Source: Bacteroidota bacterium (GTDB lineage: Bacteria; Bacteroidota; Bacteroidia; Bacteroidales; F082). Taken from it: a stretch of DNA of 64,000 bases. Below the pieces are notes generated by a model that worked only from the letters and a program-made list of their open reading frames with translations, searched no databases and was not told the origin of the DNA. Position 1 is the stretch's first letter, and the number at the start of each line of letters is the position of its first letter. Location: contig JAHIUX010000064.1 in the NCBI GenBank assembly GCA_018816765.1, forward strand, positions 19,564 through 83,563, written 5' to 3'. Below, piece after piece: positions 52,832 to 63,345 of the stretch. The position numbers were made by a program, and so were the translations under genes.

Positions 52832-52874
52832 GGTTAAATTGTATTAGAGTTAATAATCGGGTTATTTTAGTTCG

Positions 52875-54005
52875 TTAATGTTGTTCTTCGTGGTGATGCT
52901 CCTCTGTAGCCATACCGAAGTAAATGGCCGAAAGCAGGGTGAAAACATAGGCCTGAATAAAGGCCACCAGCAGTTCGAGAAAGAAGATAAAGATCGACAA
53001 GCTGATCGAGATCACCGAAATGCCATAGCCGGCATAAAGGCTCGACTGTCCGAACACAAAGATCAGGCTGATGAATCCCAGGATGATGATGTGGCCTGCC
53101 GTGATGTTGGCAAAAAGACGCACCATCAGTACGAAAGGCTTGGTAAACACACCCACCAGTTCGATGATCGGCATCAGCGGAAGCGGAAACTTCAGCCACC
53201 AGGGCACGCCCGGGGTGTTGAAGATGTGCATCCAGTAGTTTTTGTTGCCACGCAAAGCGGTGATGAAAAAGGTGAACAAGGCCAGCACAGCAGTCACTCC
53301 GATGTTACCGGTGACGTTGGCCCCGCCGGGAAATATCGGAATGATGCCCAACAGGTTGTTGAAAAAGATGAAAAAGAAAACGGTGAGCAGATAGGGCAAA
53401 AATCGCTCATAGTTTTTCTCCCCTATGGAAGTGCGGGCAATCTCATCGCGTATAAACACGATGAGCGGTTCAAGTATCGACTGTAATCCCTTGGGGGCGT
53501 GTTTGCGGGTGCGGCGGTATGCTTTTGCCACACCCATGAAGATGATGATGATGAGCGCAGAGGCTACAAAGATCGAAAATACGTTCTTGGTGATCGAAAG
53601 GTCGATGGGCCTGATTTCGGTACCATCTTCCGCCTTGCGGATGATTTTACCCTTGTATTTCCCCTCATGGGCAATCTCAAAGCCTTTGTAGGCTTCGTGT
53701 CCGTGATGGAAATGCGATGCCATAAACACATGCCACTGCCCTTCATCATAAAGGATGACCGGGAAAGGAACTGACAGGTGAAATTCTCCCAGGCTAAGGA
53801 TGTGCCATTCGTAAGCGTCGACAATATGTTCAATGATGACTTCGCCGGCATTAAAACCGCCCTTTTCGGCCTCGTGTGATGCCGCTTCATGATGTGCCTG
53901 TTCTTCGCCGGACAATGCGTTGAGCGGCAAAAAAGCCGTCAGCAGCATCCAAATGAACAGTATTGTGATTGGTGTCCGGAAACTTATGCCCTTGTGGTAA
54001 GCCAT
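52875..54005 (-). CDS. atpB: ATP synthase Fo a subunit with N-terminal extension
   Basis: Encodes 376 residues, about 100 longer than in E. coli. The N-terminus has a signal-like segment (1-33) and a His-rich region (EEQAHHEAASHEAEK, then HFHHGHEAY near 98) outside the membrane, as in other Bacteroidota. The essential arginine lies in PFVLMVRLFANITAGH near 290, and NLLGIIPIFPGGANVTGN and AYVFTLLSAIYFG complete the channel. The C-terminus is again His-rich (EEHHHEEQH). First gene of the block. Confidence 0.95.
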   Translation of the reverse strand: MAYHKGISFRTPITILFIWMLLTAFLPLNALSGEEQAHHEAASHEAEKGGFNAGEVIIEHIVDAYEWHILSLGEFHLSVPFPVILYDEGQWHVFMASHFHHGHEAYKGFEIAHEGKYKGKIIRKAEDGTEIRPIDLSITKNVFSIFVASALIIIIFMGVAKAYRRTRKHAPKGLQSILEPLIVFIRDEIARTSIGEKNYERFLPYLLTVFFFIFFNNLLGIIPIFPGGANVTGNIGVTAVLALFTFFITALRGNKNYWMHIFNTPGVPWWLKFPLPLMPIIELVGVFTKPFVLMVRLFANITAGHIIILGFISLIFVFGQSSLYAGYGISVISISLSIFIFFLELLVAFIQAYVFTLLSAIYFGMATEEHHHEEQH

Positions 54006-54336
54006 TTATGTGGTTGATTCTACGTTAGAAATTGGCTGCAATGATACAAAATCTTCCGAAATTATGAAAGCCTTTTTTTAGGCTAAGGCCTTTTTGGAGT
54101 GGATTTTGTCCGGTCTGGCACGGATATTTTTGCCATTCTCCGGCCTTAAAAAATTTCTTTTTGCTTCGCTTCACTTTTGACAAGGCCGAAAAAAGTGCCT
54201 GAAATACTGTTTAAAACAATTCTAAATTAGTCTGAATTTTTTGAAAACGCTGTAAAATGATGTATTTTCATGCCTTGAATCGGCTTGCTGTTTTGGCCGT
54301 GATCCTGAAATAAAATAACCATAAATAAACCTGGTT
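54006..54336. other. Intergenic region between atpB and SnoaL-like gene, no gene seen
   Basis: This 331-bp region holds the atpB promoter (54039-54046) and the leader of the divergent lipoprotein gene. It is AT-rich with T runs, including an AGCC-T7-AGGCT hairpin near 54070. No open frame with a gene-like start was seen. Confidence 0.5.
54039..54046 (-). promoter_or_regulatory. Possible -7 element TATCATTG of atpBEFHAG
   Basis: On the minus strand TATCATTGCA, one mismatch from TAnnTTTG, lies 34 bp upstream of the atpB start. The same octamer precedes blaI. Confidence 0.45.
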
Positions 54337-54837
54337 ATGAAAACAAAAATCGTTCTGTTTATTCTGCCATTTCTGCTGATTGTGGGTTGTAACCGACCCA
54401 CTGCCGTGGCACCGCCTGATACCGCTGCCGAAACGGTAAAGGTTGAAAACCTGCTCGAAAAGTATGTGATTGCCAGCGAAAACCAGGATTGCGCCATGAT
54501 GGAAAGCATCTGGTCGCCTGAGGAGGACATCATGCTCATCGGTACCGACAGCAAGGACAGGCTCGTTGGTTGGAAAGTGATTAAACGGGCCTACCTCAAC
54601 CAGTTCAGCCTGGTCACTGATACCTATATCTCTGTGAGCGACCAGTATATCCGCATGAATGCTGACTGCAACACCGCCTGGTTTTCGCAGGTGATGAAAT
54701 ACAATTTCATCTTCGAAGGGGCCGCACAAAGTTTCGAAGGACTGCGGTTTACGGGTGTCGTCACAAAGAAAGCGGACGGCTGGAAAATTGTCCAGGCCCA
54801 CCTTTCGGTTCCCGCCAACCTCAACATCAGCAAATAG
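54337..54837 (+). CDS. SnoaL/NTF2-like lipoprotein
   Basis: Encodes 166 residues. The lipobox LIVGC places the lipid Cys near residue 18, followed by a Pro/Ala-rich linker. The NTF2-like cone starts at VENLLEKYVIASENQDCAMMESIWSPEEDIMLIGTD and ends in TKKADGWKIVQAHLSV, typical of SnoaL-like proteins that bind small ligands. No catalytic residues can be assigned. It is one of two + strand genes that separate atpBEFHAG from atpDC. Confidence 0.85.
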   Translation: MKTKIVLFILPFLLIVGCNRPTAVAPPDTAAETVKVENLLEKYVIASENQDCAMMESIWSPEEDIMLIGTDSKDRLVGWKVIKRAYLNQFSLVTDTYISVSDQYIRMNADCNTAWFSQVMKYNFIFEGAAQSFEGLRFTGVVTKKADGWKIVQAHLSVPANLNISK

Positions 54838-55162
54838 ACGGGCATTTTCCTGTATGCGTATTGAACCCCTTCAGGGTTTTGCCCTGGACACAGGTCCCCG
54901 GCCTGTCGTTGCTGCCCCTCAACATGCGTTTCCCCCATATTTGGCTGTCCTTTTCACTTACTGTGCCCCTGGTTTTATCCCACATTACGCATGGGGAATG
55001 CCTAATCGCCTAAAAGCTTGTAATTCAGTTCGCCAGGGCCAAATTCAAACAAACCTTAAGTCGGGATTACCCCTGCTAAATCAGACAGTTCGGCTTTTCG
55101 AACCTCCTGCTGATTAATTTGAGTTTATGGGATAAATGCTGGTTTATACTGAAAATTGGACT
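54838..55162. other. Intergenic region upstream of TPR gene, no gene seen
   Basis: About 325 bp. A CAGGG-TTTTG-CCCTG hairpin near 54877 may terminate the SnoaL-like gene. GTTCG-N6-CGAAC at 55088-55103 resembles the DIPFNT upstream dyad, but with a different spacer. No gene, tRNA or recognised RNA element. Confidence 0.45.
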
Positions 55163-55170
55163 TAACTTTG
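55163..55170 (+). promoter_or_regulatory. Predicted -7 element TAACTTTG of the TPR lipoprotein gene
   Basis: Exact TAnnTTTG match 15 bp upstream of the ATG, giving a very short leader. Confidence 0.6.
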
Positions 55171-55185
55171 TAAAAAATATCCGCT

Positions 55186-55908
55186 ATGCGCTACTTCAGC
55201 TTGCTTTTTTCAGCCCTGGCTGTGTTGTTGCTGACTTCCTGCGACCCCACACCGCCCGCACAACAACAAACTTCAGAACCGGCCGACACCGTCAAGTCGA
55301 CCGAAAAGTTGCTGTCCGTCGAAAAACAGGCAAAACCCGCCACTGATGGCAGGGATGTGGGTAAGGCCTACAAGCTTTTCCAACAGGGCGTAGGTGAGAT
55401 GAAGGAAAAAAAGTACGAAGCTGCCGTGAGCACCTTTCTGCTTGCCCTCGAGAGCGATCCTGAAAATCCGAAGATCTTCTATAACCTCGGCTCATGCTAT
55501 TACAGCCTCAAAGAGTATTCGCTGGCCCTGTCGTATTTTGGCGATGCGGTCAGGTTTAACCCTTCCGACACCTCATCGATGATCTATACCGGCATGATTC
55601 ATTATGCCCAGGGACGCATCGGGGAGTCAATCGTTTCTTATACCAAGGCAATCGAAATTAATGATCAGCTCTATATGGCCTGGTATAATCGCGGCACCTC
55701 TTATGGCCGCCTCGAAAAATACGATGAGGCCATACACGATTTCACAGCTGCCCTGACGATCAACCCAAGCCATGGCAACTCATACATGAACCGCGGACTG
55801 GCTTATTTCTACAAGGGCGAAACCGATCTGGCCTGCAAAGACTGGCAAAAAGCCGCTTCCATGGGGGTGACAGTGGCCAACGATGCCCTCAGGGAGCATT
55901 GCAAATGA
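55186..55908 (+). CDS. TPR-repeat lipoprotein
   Basis: Encodes 240 residues. The lipobox LLTSC gives the lipid Cys near residue 19, then a Thr/Lys-rich linker to about residue 60. Four TPR units follow (AYKLFQQGVGEMKEKKYEAAVSTFLLALESDPENP, then NLGSCYYSLKEYSLALSYFGDAVRFNPSD, YAQGRIGESIVSYTKAIEIND, RLEKYDEAIHDFTAALTINPSH) and a capping helix. A protein-binding scaffold in the periplasm or at the outer membrane is likely. Confidence 0.9.
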   Translation: MRYFSLLFSALAVLLLTSCDPTPPAQQQTSEPADTVKSTEKLLSVEKQAKPATDGRDVGKAYKLFQQGVGEMKEKKYEAAVSTFLLALESDPENPKIFYNLGSCYYSLKEYSLALSYFGDAVRFNPSDTSSMIYTGMIHYAQGRIGESIVSYTKAIEINDQLYMAWYNRGTSYGRLEKYDEAIHDFTAALTINPSHGNSYMNRGLAYFYKGETDLACKDWQKAASMGVTVANDALREHCK

Positions 55909-55919
55909 CGCTGCAGCAA

Positions 55920-55991
55920 TGAGAGAAGTCCATGCGGCAGCGTTGAGAGAAGTCCGCGCGGCAGCGATGAGAGAAGTCCACGCGGCAGCGA
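55920..55991 (+). repeat. Three tandem 24-bp repeats
   Basis: Unit TGAGAGAAGTCC, two or three variable bases, then GCGGCAGCG plus one or two bases; three copies start 12 bp after the TPR gene stop. An open frame reads through (55883-56203), but its composition is repeat-driven and it is not called as a gene. Confidence 0.9.
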
Positions 55992-56365
55992 TGGATTTGA
56001 TCATTCAACCCCGCCCCGTCCGGCAGGATTCGAAGATTAGCTACGCTGAGCTCCCTTCGGTCGGTTCAGGGATTCAAAGGGAATTACAAGCAACACGCTA
56101 CAGGAGTCGCGGTAGCAGCGTTGAATCCTTGAATATCCGCGAGAAGGTACTTCGAGCGGAAGTTGAATCCCTTTGGTCACGAGAGGAGGAACGTCTCGTC
56201 TGAGGACGAGACGGGATTGAATTCGGAATTTTGAATTTCCTGGAAACGGGCCCCTTACCGCAACACAGCTACACAGCAAAACAGCATCACGGCAACACCG
56301 CTGCACAGCCAAAAAAAAACGGCTTATCACCGACAAACCGTTATTCACTGTACTCTTTGTGGCTT
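55992..56365. other. Repeat-rich intergenic region between TPR gene and atpC
   Basis: No gene was found. TTGAATCC occurs directly at about 56121 and 56163 and inverted in GGGATTCAA near 56069. A GTCTC palindrome (56192-56213) lies within. The mix of direct and inverted motifs suggests a decayed mobile or recombination-prone segment. Confidence 0.5.
56192..56213. repeat. Third copy of the CGTCTCGTC palindrome
   Basis: CGTCTCGTC-TGAG-GACGAGACG: same 9-bp arms as the two hairpins at 48.1 kb with a different loop. The following GGGATTGA also resembles GGCATTGA there. Confidence 0.9.
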
Positions 56366-56602
56366 TTACTCGGCCAATACCAAAACCTTGTTTTTGAGCA
56401 CCTCCAGCACACCGCCATTGATGTCGAAAAACAGCTCGTTTTTCTCGCTGTCGTGCACCTTTACCTTGCCTTTTCCCAACGCGGCAATCATGGGTGCGTG
56501 GTTATTCAGTATTTCAAATAAACCATCCAGTCCGGGGAGTTGCACCAACACAACTTCTCCGCTATATATGGCTTTGTCGGGGGTTATGATCTCAAGGTTC
56601 AT
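56366..56602 (-). CDS. atpC: ATP synthase F1 epsilon subunit
   Basis: Encodes 78 residues. Only the N-terminal beta-sandwich is present (LEIITPDKAIYSGEVVLVQLPGLDGLFEILNNHAPMIAALGKG), and the C-terminal helical hairpin that inhibits ATP hydrolysis in E. coli epsilon (about 138 aa) is missing. Short epsilon subunits are usual in Bacteroidota. It follows atpD by 18 bp. Confidence 0.94.
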   Translation of the reverse strand: MNLEIITPDKAIYSGEVVLVQLPGLDGLFEILNNHAPMIAALGKGKVKVHDSEKNELFFDINGGVLEVLKNKVLVLAE

Positions 56603-56620
56603 CGTTGCCGGTTTTCGTTG

Positions 56621-58150
<1,530 letters not shown>

Positions 58151-58170
58151 TTAGTAAATGAATTTGGGTG

Positions 58171-58178
58171 CAAATATA
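58171..58178 (-). promoter_or_regulatory. Predicted -7 element TATATTTG of atpDC
   Basis: Exact TAnnTTTG match on the minus strand, 38 bp upstream of atpD. Confidence 0.6.
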
Positions 58179-58311
58179 TGATTTAGTCTGATTCCTTTGA
58201 CCTGAATCAGGGAGTTTTTTTGGTAAATTACAGATTGTCATGACGATCTGTTAACTGCCGGCAAGCCGCCAAACCAGGTTTCCTTTCATATTGCATCAGG
58301 CAGCTATAGCC

Positions 58312-58929
58312 TCAGAGCTTCTTCAGGAAACTACGCTGAAAGAGCAACAGCCACAGTACCCCTGTGGTGATGGCGGCATCGGCTACATTGAATACCGGCC
58401 TGAAAAACACAAAGTAACCATCGCTGCCGAAGATAAATCCCGGAATCCATGTGGGGGCGTTGGCCTGGCTGATGGTCAGTAGCGGAAAATACAGCATGTC
58501 GACAACCTTTCCGTGTAAAAATGAGGCATAGCCTCCTCCCTCCGGAAAGAGGGTTGCCAGGCTGTGGTAGCTGCTTCCGCTGAAGATCATCCCGTAGACC
58601 GCACTGTCGATGATGTTGCCCAGCGCACCGGCAAGGATCATGGCCAGGCCGAACACAGGTCCGAATTTCACATTCTTGCGGGTGATCACGAAAAGATAGA
58701 TCCCCAGGGCCAACACCGCCAGAATCCTGAATATACTCAGTGCCATCTTACCCCATTCGCCGGCAAACTCGAAACCGAAGGCCATGCCGTTATTTTCGGT
58801 GAAATGAATGATAAACCAATTGCCGGCCATCGCAATTTCCTGCCCGATGGTCATGTGCAACTTAATCCAGATCTTCAGGGCCTGGTCGATCAACAATACA
58901 AAAAAGACGATGATGAGTGCGCGTTTCAC
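58312..58929 (-). CDS. lspA: Lipoprotein signal peptidase (LspA)
   Basis: Encodes 205 residues with four membrane segments. Catalytic aspartates lie in GNIIDSAVYG near residue 110 and FNVADAAITTG near 180. The first motif has Ser where proteobacterial enzymes have Arg, as seen in other Bacteroidota. It removes signal peptides of the lipoproteins encoded across this window. The protein is about 40 residues longer than in E. coli because of an insertion between the two motifs (FPEGGGYASFLHGKVVDMLYFPLL). Confidence 0.94.
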   Translation of the reverse strand: MKRALIIVFFVLLIDQALKIWIKLHMTIGQEIAMAGNWFIIHFTENNGMAFGFEFAGEWGKMALSIFRILAVLALGIYLFVITRKNVKFGPVFGLAMILAGALGNIIDSAVYGMIFSGSSYHSLATLFPEGGGYASFLHGKVVDMLYFPLLTISQANAPTWIPGFIFGSDGYFVFFRPVFNVADAAITTGVLWLLLFQRSFLKKL

Positions 58930-59077
58930 GGCTGGTGCAGGTTTAGTAGTTATTGGTGATGGGTGGTTGTTTATGGCTCAGCAGCAGCAGGCGAATGGCA
59001 ATACACAGGTGTTTGCCATCCACTTATCGCAACCAGGCATCAAGCATGATATCATATTGTTGCAGCAAAACAAGCAA

Positions 59078-59494
59078 TTATTGTTTGTTGTTTTGCAGTA
59101 ATTTGGCTTCCATGCTCAGGGTGGCATGCGGAACAATCCTCAGCCTTTCCTTGCCAATGAGCTTTCCGGTGACCCGGCAAACTCCATAGCTTTTATTCTC
59201 GATCCTGATCAGCGCATTTTCGAGGTTGTTGATGAACTTCTGCTGACGGGCAGCCAGACGTCCGTTTTCTTCTTTCGAAAGCACCTGGTAGCCTTCTTCG
59301 AGCACCTTGAAGGTGGGCGAAGTGTCGTCGGTGCCATGCTCGTCGACGTTGGACAATGCTTCTGACAGTATCTTCAGGTCAGCGCGCGCTTTTTCGAGTT
59401 TCGACATGATGATGGCCCTGAACTCTGCCAGCTCCTCGTCCGAATACCTGGTCTTCTTTACCTCGGCATCCTGCGGTTTTTCTTCCTCTTTCAT
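59078..59494 (-). CDS. TraR/DksA-family protein with reduced zinc finger
   Basis: Encodes 138 residues from MKEEEKPQDAEVKK. A coiled-coil hairpin spans residues 20-90 with E-E-N-G and ALIRIENKSYGVCRVTGK after it. The C4 zinc finger is reduced: only one Cys (GVCRVTG) remains, and the second pair is replaced by HATLSMEAK. Bacteroidota proteins of this shape are often adjacent to ileS and lspA. It may bind RNA polymerase through the secondary channel; the acidic tip typical of DksA is less clear. Confidence 0.88.
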   Translation of the reverse strand: MKEEEKPQDAEVKKTRYSDEELAEFRAIIMSKLEKARADLKILSEALSNVDEHGTDDTSPTFKVLEEGYQVLSKEENGRLAARQQKFINNLENALIRIENKSYGVCRVTGKLIGKERLRIVPHATLSMEAKLLQNNKQ

Positions 59495-59599
59495 ATCTGT
59501 GGTATTTAAAATGACCATTCCGGATTCCGATGGAATCCGCAATAAATATAATACAATTTCCCAATATGTCGGGCTTATTGCAAAAAATTCCTGTGCCGC

Positions 59600-62500
59600 T
59601 TACAGTTTACTTACCCTTATTTTGGCACTAATTGTTTCTGTCAGCTCATAATCAGCCACATCTGCATCATTAAAATCGTCGACCAATAGCAGTTCGGCCA
59701 GGGTCTCGTCACACACATATTGCTCAAAATGATGCAAGGCTTCGGTAAGCTCATCCACGGCCTTCACCTCGAGCCTGATCCTGTCGGTGACTTCCAGTCC
59801 GCTGTCTTTGCGCATATTCTGTACCCTGTTCACGAGCTCACGGGCAAGGCCTTCCTCCCTGAGCTCAGGGCTGATGGTCATGTCGAGGGCCACAGTGAGC
59901 TTGTCCTGTGTGGCTACCGTCCACCCCGGAATATCTTCTGTGGTGATCTCAGCATCAGCAAGTGCGAGCTCCACCGGCTCACCTTCTATCGTCAGGCTTA
60001 AAGCGCCCTCGCGTTCGAAATTGCGGATGTCGCTCTGGCTGAAACCGGCAAACAGACTGGCGATCTGTTTCATCAGCCGGCCATAGCGCGGACCGAGGGT
60101 TTTAAAGTTCGGCCTGATCTTCTTCACCAGTATGCCGGCTTCGTCGGTGATGTATTCGGCCGACTTCACATTGACTTCCGAAAGGATGAGGTGCTCGATG
60201 CCACGCAGCTGCGCCATCATATGTTCACCGCTCACCGGAATCATGATCTTGTTCAGTGGTTGCCGCACGCGGATGTTTGTCTTTTTGCGCAACGACAGCA
60301 CCATCGACGAAAACAGCTGCGCCAGCTCCATGCGTTCCTCCAGTGCCTTGTCGATCAGCTTTGTCTGTGCCACAGGAAACTGTGTGAGGTGCACCGACTC
60401 GCAGTGCTCACGCTTGCTCACCCTGTTCAGGTCGAGGAAGAGCTGTTCGCTGAAAAATGGTGCGATGGGCGATGCGAGCCTGGCGATGGTCTCAAGGCAG
60501 GTGTAAAGGGTCTGATACGCCGATATTTTATCGGTGCTGTACTGCCCTTTCCAGAACCGGCGGCGCGACAGGCGCACATACCAGTTGCTCAGGTGCTGGT
60601 CGACGAAATCCTGTATCGCCCTGCCGGCACGTGTGGGTTCATAGGTGCCGTAAGCGTCATCGACAAGCAGTATCAGTGAATTCAGTTCCGACAAGATCCA
60701 GCGGTCTATCTCCGGACGTTCCTCCACCGGCACATCGGCTTCGGCATAACTGAATCCATCGATATTGGCATAGAGGGCAAAAAATGCATAGCTGTTATAT
60801 AAGGTGCCGAAAAATTTGCGGCGCACCTCATCAAGTCCGTTAAGGTCAAATTTCAGGTTGTCCCATGGCTGGGCGTTGGTGATCATATACCAGCGGGTGG
60901 CATCGGGACCGTGCTTTTCGATGGTTTCGAAAGGATCGACGGCATTGCCCAGCCTTTTCGACATCTTATTTCCGTTCTTGTCTAACACCAGACCGTTCGA
61001 GACCACCGTTTTAAAGGCTACCGAGTCGAAGAGCATGACGGCAATGGCGTGCAGGGTGAAGAACCAGCCACGTGTCTGGTCGACGCCCTCAGCGATGAAG
61101 TCGGCCGGGAAATTGCCCCTGAAGGCTTCTTCGTTTTCGAAGGGATAGTGCATCTGTGCATAGGGCATGGCGCCTGAGTCGAACCACACATCGATAAGGT
61201 CCGGCTCACGGTACATCGGCTTGCCCGAAGGCGAAAGCAATACGATTCTGTCGGCATAGGGCCGGTGAAGGTCGAAGCTGAGGTAGTTTTCTGTGCTGTT
61301 GTCCCCTTCGCGATAAGCTGCATACGGGTTGTTATCCATCAGTCCGGCGGCCACGGCTTCATCGATGGCCTTGCTGAGCTGTGCCACCGAGCCGAAACAC
61401 CGCTGTTCGCCCTTGTCCTCGCTGGTCCAGATGGGCAGCGGAACGCCCCAGAAACGTGAGCGCGAAAGGTTCCAGTCGACAAGGTTCTCGAGCCAGTTGC
61501 CGAAACGGCCTTCGCCGGTGGCACGGGGCTTCCAGTTGATGGTCCTGTTCAACTCGAGCATCCTTTCCTTGAAAGCCGTTGTCCTGATGAACCAGCTGTC
61601 CATCGGATAATACAACACCGGCTTGTCGGTGCGCCAGCAGTGCGGGTAGTTGTGCACGTATTTCTCGATGCGGAAAGCCTTGTTTTCTTTTTTCAGCATC
61701 ACCGAGATGTCGACATCCAGCGTAGGGGCGTCGGCAGCCAGGCTTTCGTCGTAATCGTTTTTCACAAAGCGTCCGGCGAACTCAGCATAGGTTGCCGAGT
61801 CAACGCTGCTTGTCACGAAATCAGCATCAAGGGCTTCGATGGGATAGAAGCGTCCACGCAGGTCGACCATTGGCCGGCGGCTGCCTTCGGCATCGATGAG
61901 CAGGAGGGGAACGATGCCCGTTTGTTTGGCAACGCGGTCGTCGTCGGCACCAAAGGTCGGGGCAATGTGCACGATGCCTGTTCCATCGCTTGTTGTCACA
62001 AAATCGCCTTCGATCACCCTGAAGGCGTCGCCCATCGGGCGCACCCAGGGAATCAGCTGCTTATATTCCATCCCTGCAAGGTCGCGGCCTTTGAAGCTGT
62101 TCACGATGCGGTAAGGGATTTTCTTGTCGCCGGCCTTGTATTCGCCGAAACCGGCATCTTCCATCTTCGGATCAAAATAGGCCGCCACCAGGTCTTTCGC
62201 CAAAATGGCCTGCATGGGAATGCCGGTGTAAGGGTTGAAGGTGCTCACAAGCACATATTCGATGCCCGATCCCACCGCCAGCGCGGTGTTCGATGGCAGT
62301 GTCCAGGGCGTTGTTGTCCAGGCCAGGATATACAATGGCAGGCCGGGATCGGCATTCAGGAAGCCGGTCCTCTCATCGCGGATGAGCTCAAACTGGGCCG
62401 TGGCCGAAGTGTCTTTCACGTCTTTGTAACAGCCGGGCTGGTTCAGCTCGTGGGTGCTGAGGCCGGTGCCGGCGGCGGGTGAATAGGGCTGAATGGTATA

Positions 62501-63031
62501 GCCCTTGTAGAGCAGGCCTTTGTCGTAGAGCTTTGCCAGCAGGTTCCACACCGACTCAATGTATTTGTTGTCGAAGGTGATATAGGGATGATCCAGGTCG
62601 ACCCAGTAGCCCATCTTACGGGTAAGTTCGTCCCAAAGGTCCTTGTATTTCATGACCTCCTTGCGGCAGGCCTGGTTGTATTCTTCCACGCTGATCTTGC
62701 GTCCGATATCTTCCTTGGTGATGCCCAGGGTTTTCTCCACGCTGATTTCAACGGGCAGTCCATGGGTGTCCCAGCCGGCTTTGCGCTGCACATATTTGCC
62801 TTTCAGGGTCTGGTAGCGACAGAAAATATCCTTGATGGCACGTGCCATCACATGGTGGATGCCGGGCACACCATTGGCCGAAGGGGGACCTTCGTAAAAC
62901 ACGTAATGCGCGCCATCGCGGCGGGTGTCAAGGCTCTTTTTGAAAATATCCTTCTCCTCCCAGAAAGCCCGCATATCGTCTCCAATCCTGGTGAGGTTAA
63001 GTTGTTTGTATTCGGTGTACTTTGGCTTCAT
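59600..63031 (-). CDS. ileS: Isoleucyl-tRNA synthetase
   Basis: Encodes 1143 residues from MKPKYTEYKQLN. The class I HIGH-like site reads PPSANGVPGIHHVMAR near residue 50, the editing (CP1) domain includes TTPWTLPSNTALAVG near 240 and GTGIVHIAPTFGADD near 350, WFFTLHAIAVML precedes, and KMSKRLGN lies near 685. The long type and GIHH motif match the eukaryote-like class of IleRS found in Bacteroidota, which is often insensitive to mupirocin; this is inferred, not shown. A TTG three codons upstream was not used. Confidence 0.97.
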   Translation of the reverse strand: MKPKYTEYKQLNLTRIGDDMRAFWEEKDIFKKSLDTRRDGAHYVFYEGPPSANGVPGIHHVMARAIKDIFCRYQTLKGKYVQRKAGWDTHGLPVEISVEKTLGITKEDIGRKISVEEYNQACRKEVMKYKDLWDELTRKMGYWVDLDHPYITFDNKYIESVWNLLAKLYDKGLLYKGYTIQPYSPAAGTGLSTHELNQPGCYKDVKDTSATAQFELIRDERTGFLNADPGLPLYILAWTTTPWTLPSNTALAVGSGIEYVLVSTFNPYTGIPMQAILAKDLVAAYFDPKMEDAGFGEYKAGDKKIPYRIVNSFKGRDLAGMEYKQLIPWVRPMGDAFRVIEGDFVTTSDGTGIVHIAPTFGADDDRVAKQTGIVPLLLIDAEGSRRPMVDLRGRFYPIEALDADFVTSSVDSATYAEFAGRFVKNDYDESLAADAPTLDVDISVMLKKENKAFRIEKYVHNYPHCWRTDKPVLYYPMDSWFIRTTAFKERMLELNRTINWKPRATGEGRFGNWLENLVDWNLSRSRFWGVPLPIWTSEDKGEQRCFGSVAQLSKAIDEAVAAGLMDNNPYAAYREGDNSTENYLSFDLHRPYADRIVLLSPSGKPMYREPDLIDVWFDSGAMPYAQMHYPFENEEAFRGNFPADFIAEGVDQTRGWFFTLHAIAVMLFDSVAFKTVVSNGLVLDKNGNKMSKRLGNAVDPFETIEKHGPDATRWYMITNAQPWDNLKFDLNGLDEVRRKFFGTLYNSYAFFALYANIDGFSYAEADVPVEERPEIDRWILSELNSLILLVDDAYGTYEPTRAGRAIQDFVDQHLSNWYVRLSRRRFWKGQYSTDKISAYQTLYTCLETIARLASPIAPFFSEQLFLDLNRVSKREHCESVHLTQFPVAQTKLIDKALEERMELAQLFSSMVLSLRKKTNIRVRQPLNKIMIPVSGEHMMAQLRGIEHLILSEVNVKSAEYITDEAGILVKKIRPNFKTLGPRYGRLMKQIASLFAGFSQSDIRNFEREGALSLTIEGEPVELALADAEITTEDIPGWTVATQDKLTVALDMTISPELREEGLARELVNRVQNMRKDSGLEVTDRIRLEVKAVDELTEALHHFEQYVCDETLAELLLVDDFNDADVADYELTETISAKIRVSKL

Positions 63032-63072
63032 ACGCTGCAAAGGGGCAAGCCCCTGTAATTAAAAATTGGGTG

Positions 63073-63080
63073 CAAAGCTA
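63073..63080 (-). promoter_or_regulatory. Predicted -7 element TAGCTTTG of ileS
   Basis: Exact TAnnTTTG match on the minus strand, 41 bp upstream of the ileS ATG. It probably also serves the downstream TraR/DksA-like gene. Confidence 0.6.
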
Positions 63081-63345
63081 AAAAAAATTGGCCTTGCAGG
63101 CGTTAAATTCTGGTAATCATTTTGATGAAGGGCTATGAAGGCAACCAAAAAACGAAGCTGATGACTAAATCTACTTATCCGGAGCAGCAAAGAGGCCAGG
63201 GAGTAGAATTGGTTCGTTGGCACCATATTGATCGTTGTAATGCCACCATATGGTTAAGGAAAATCGTGGATTTGGTTTGCCCTGTTTCGAAATCATGATT
63301 TTTGTAAATAATGCTAATTTTATGGATTCGTAGCATTGAAACAAT

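Noticed and set aside
54116..54122. TGGCACG as a sigma-54 -24 element before the SnoaL-like gene
   Set aside because: The nearest downstream GC is 13 rather than 10 bases from GG, there is no upstream dyad, and it lies more than 200 bp from the start codon.
55088..55103. GTTCG-N6-CGAAC dyad upstream of the TPR gene as a fourth DIPFNT-type regulator site
   Set aside because: Spacer is six rather than four bases, the ACAGTTTT prefix is missing, and the downstream promoter is an ordinary TAACTTTG.
54838..55162. tRNA or other known RNA gene in the intergenic region
   Set aside because: No cloverleaf-compatible arms or GTTCRANNC T-loop could be found by eye.
55883..56203. Open frame of 106 codons after the TPR lipoprotein gene
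   Set aside because: It starts inside the TPR gene in another frame and its first third is produced by a 24-bp tandem repeat; no signal peptide or domain.
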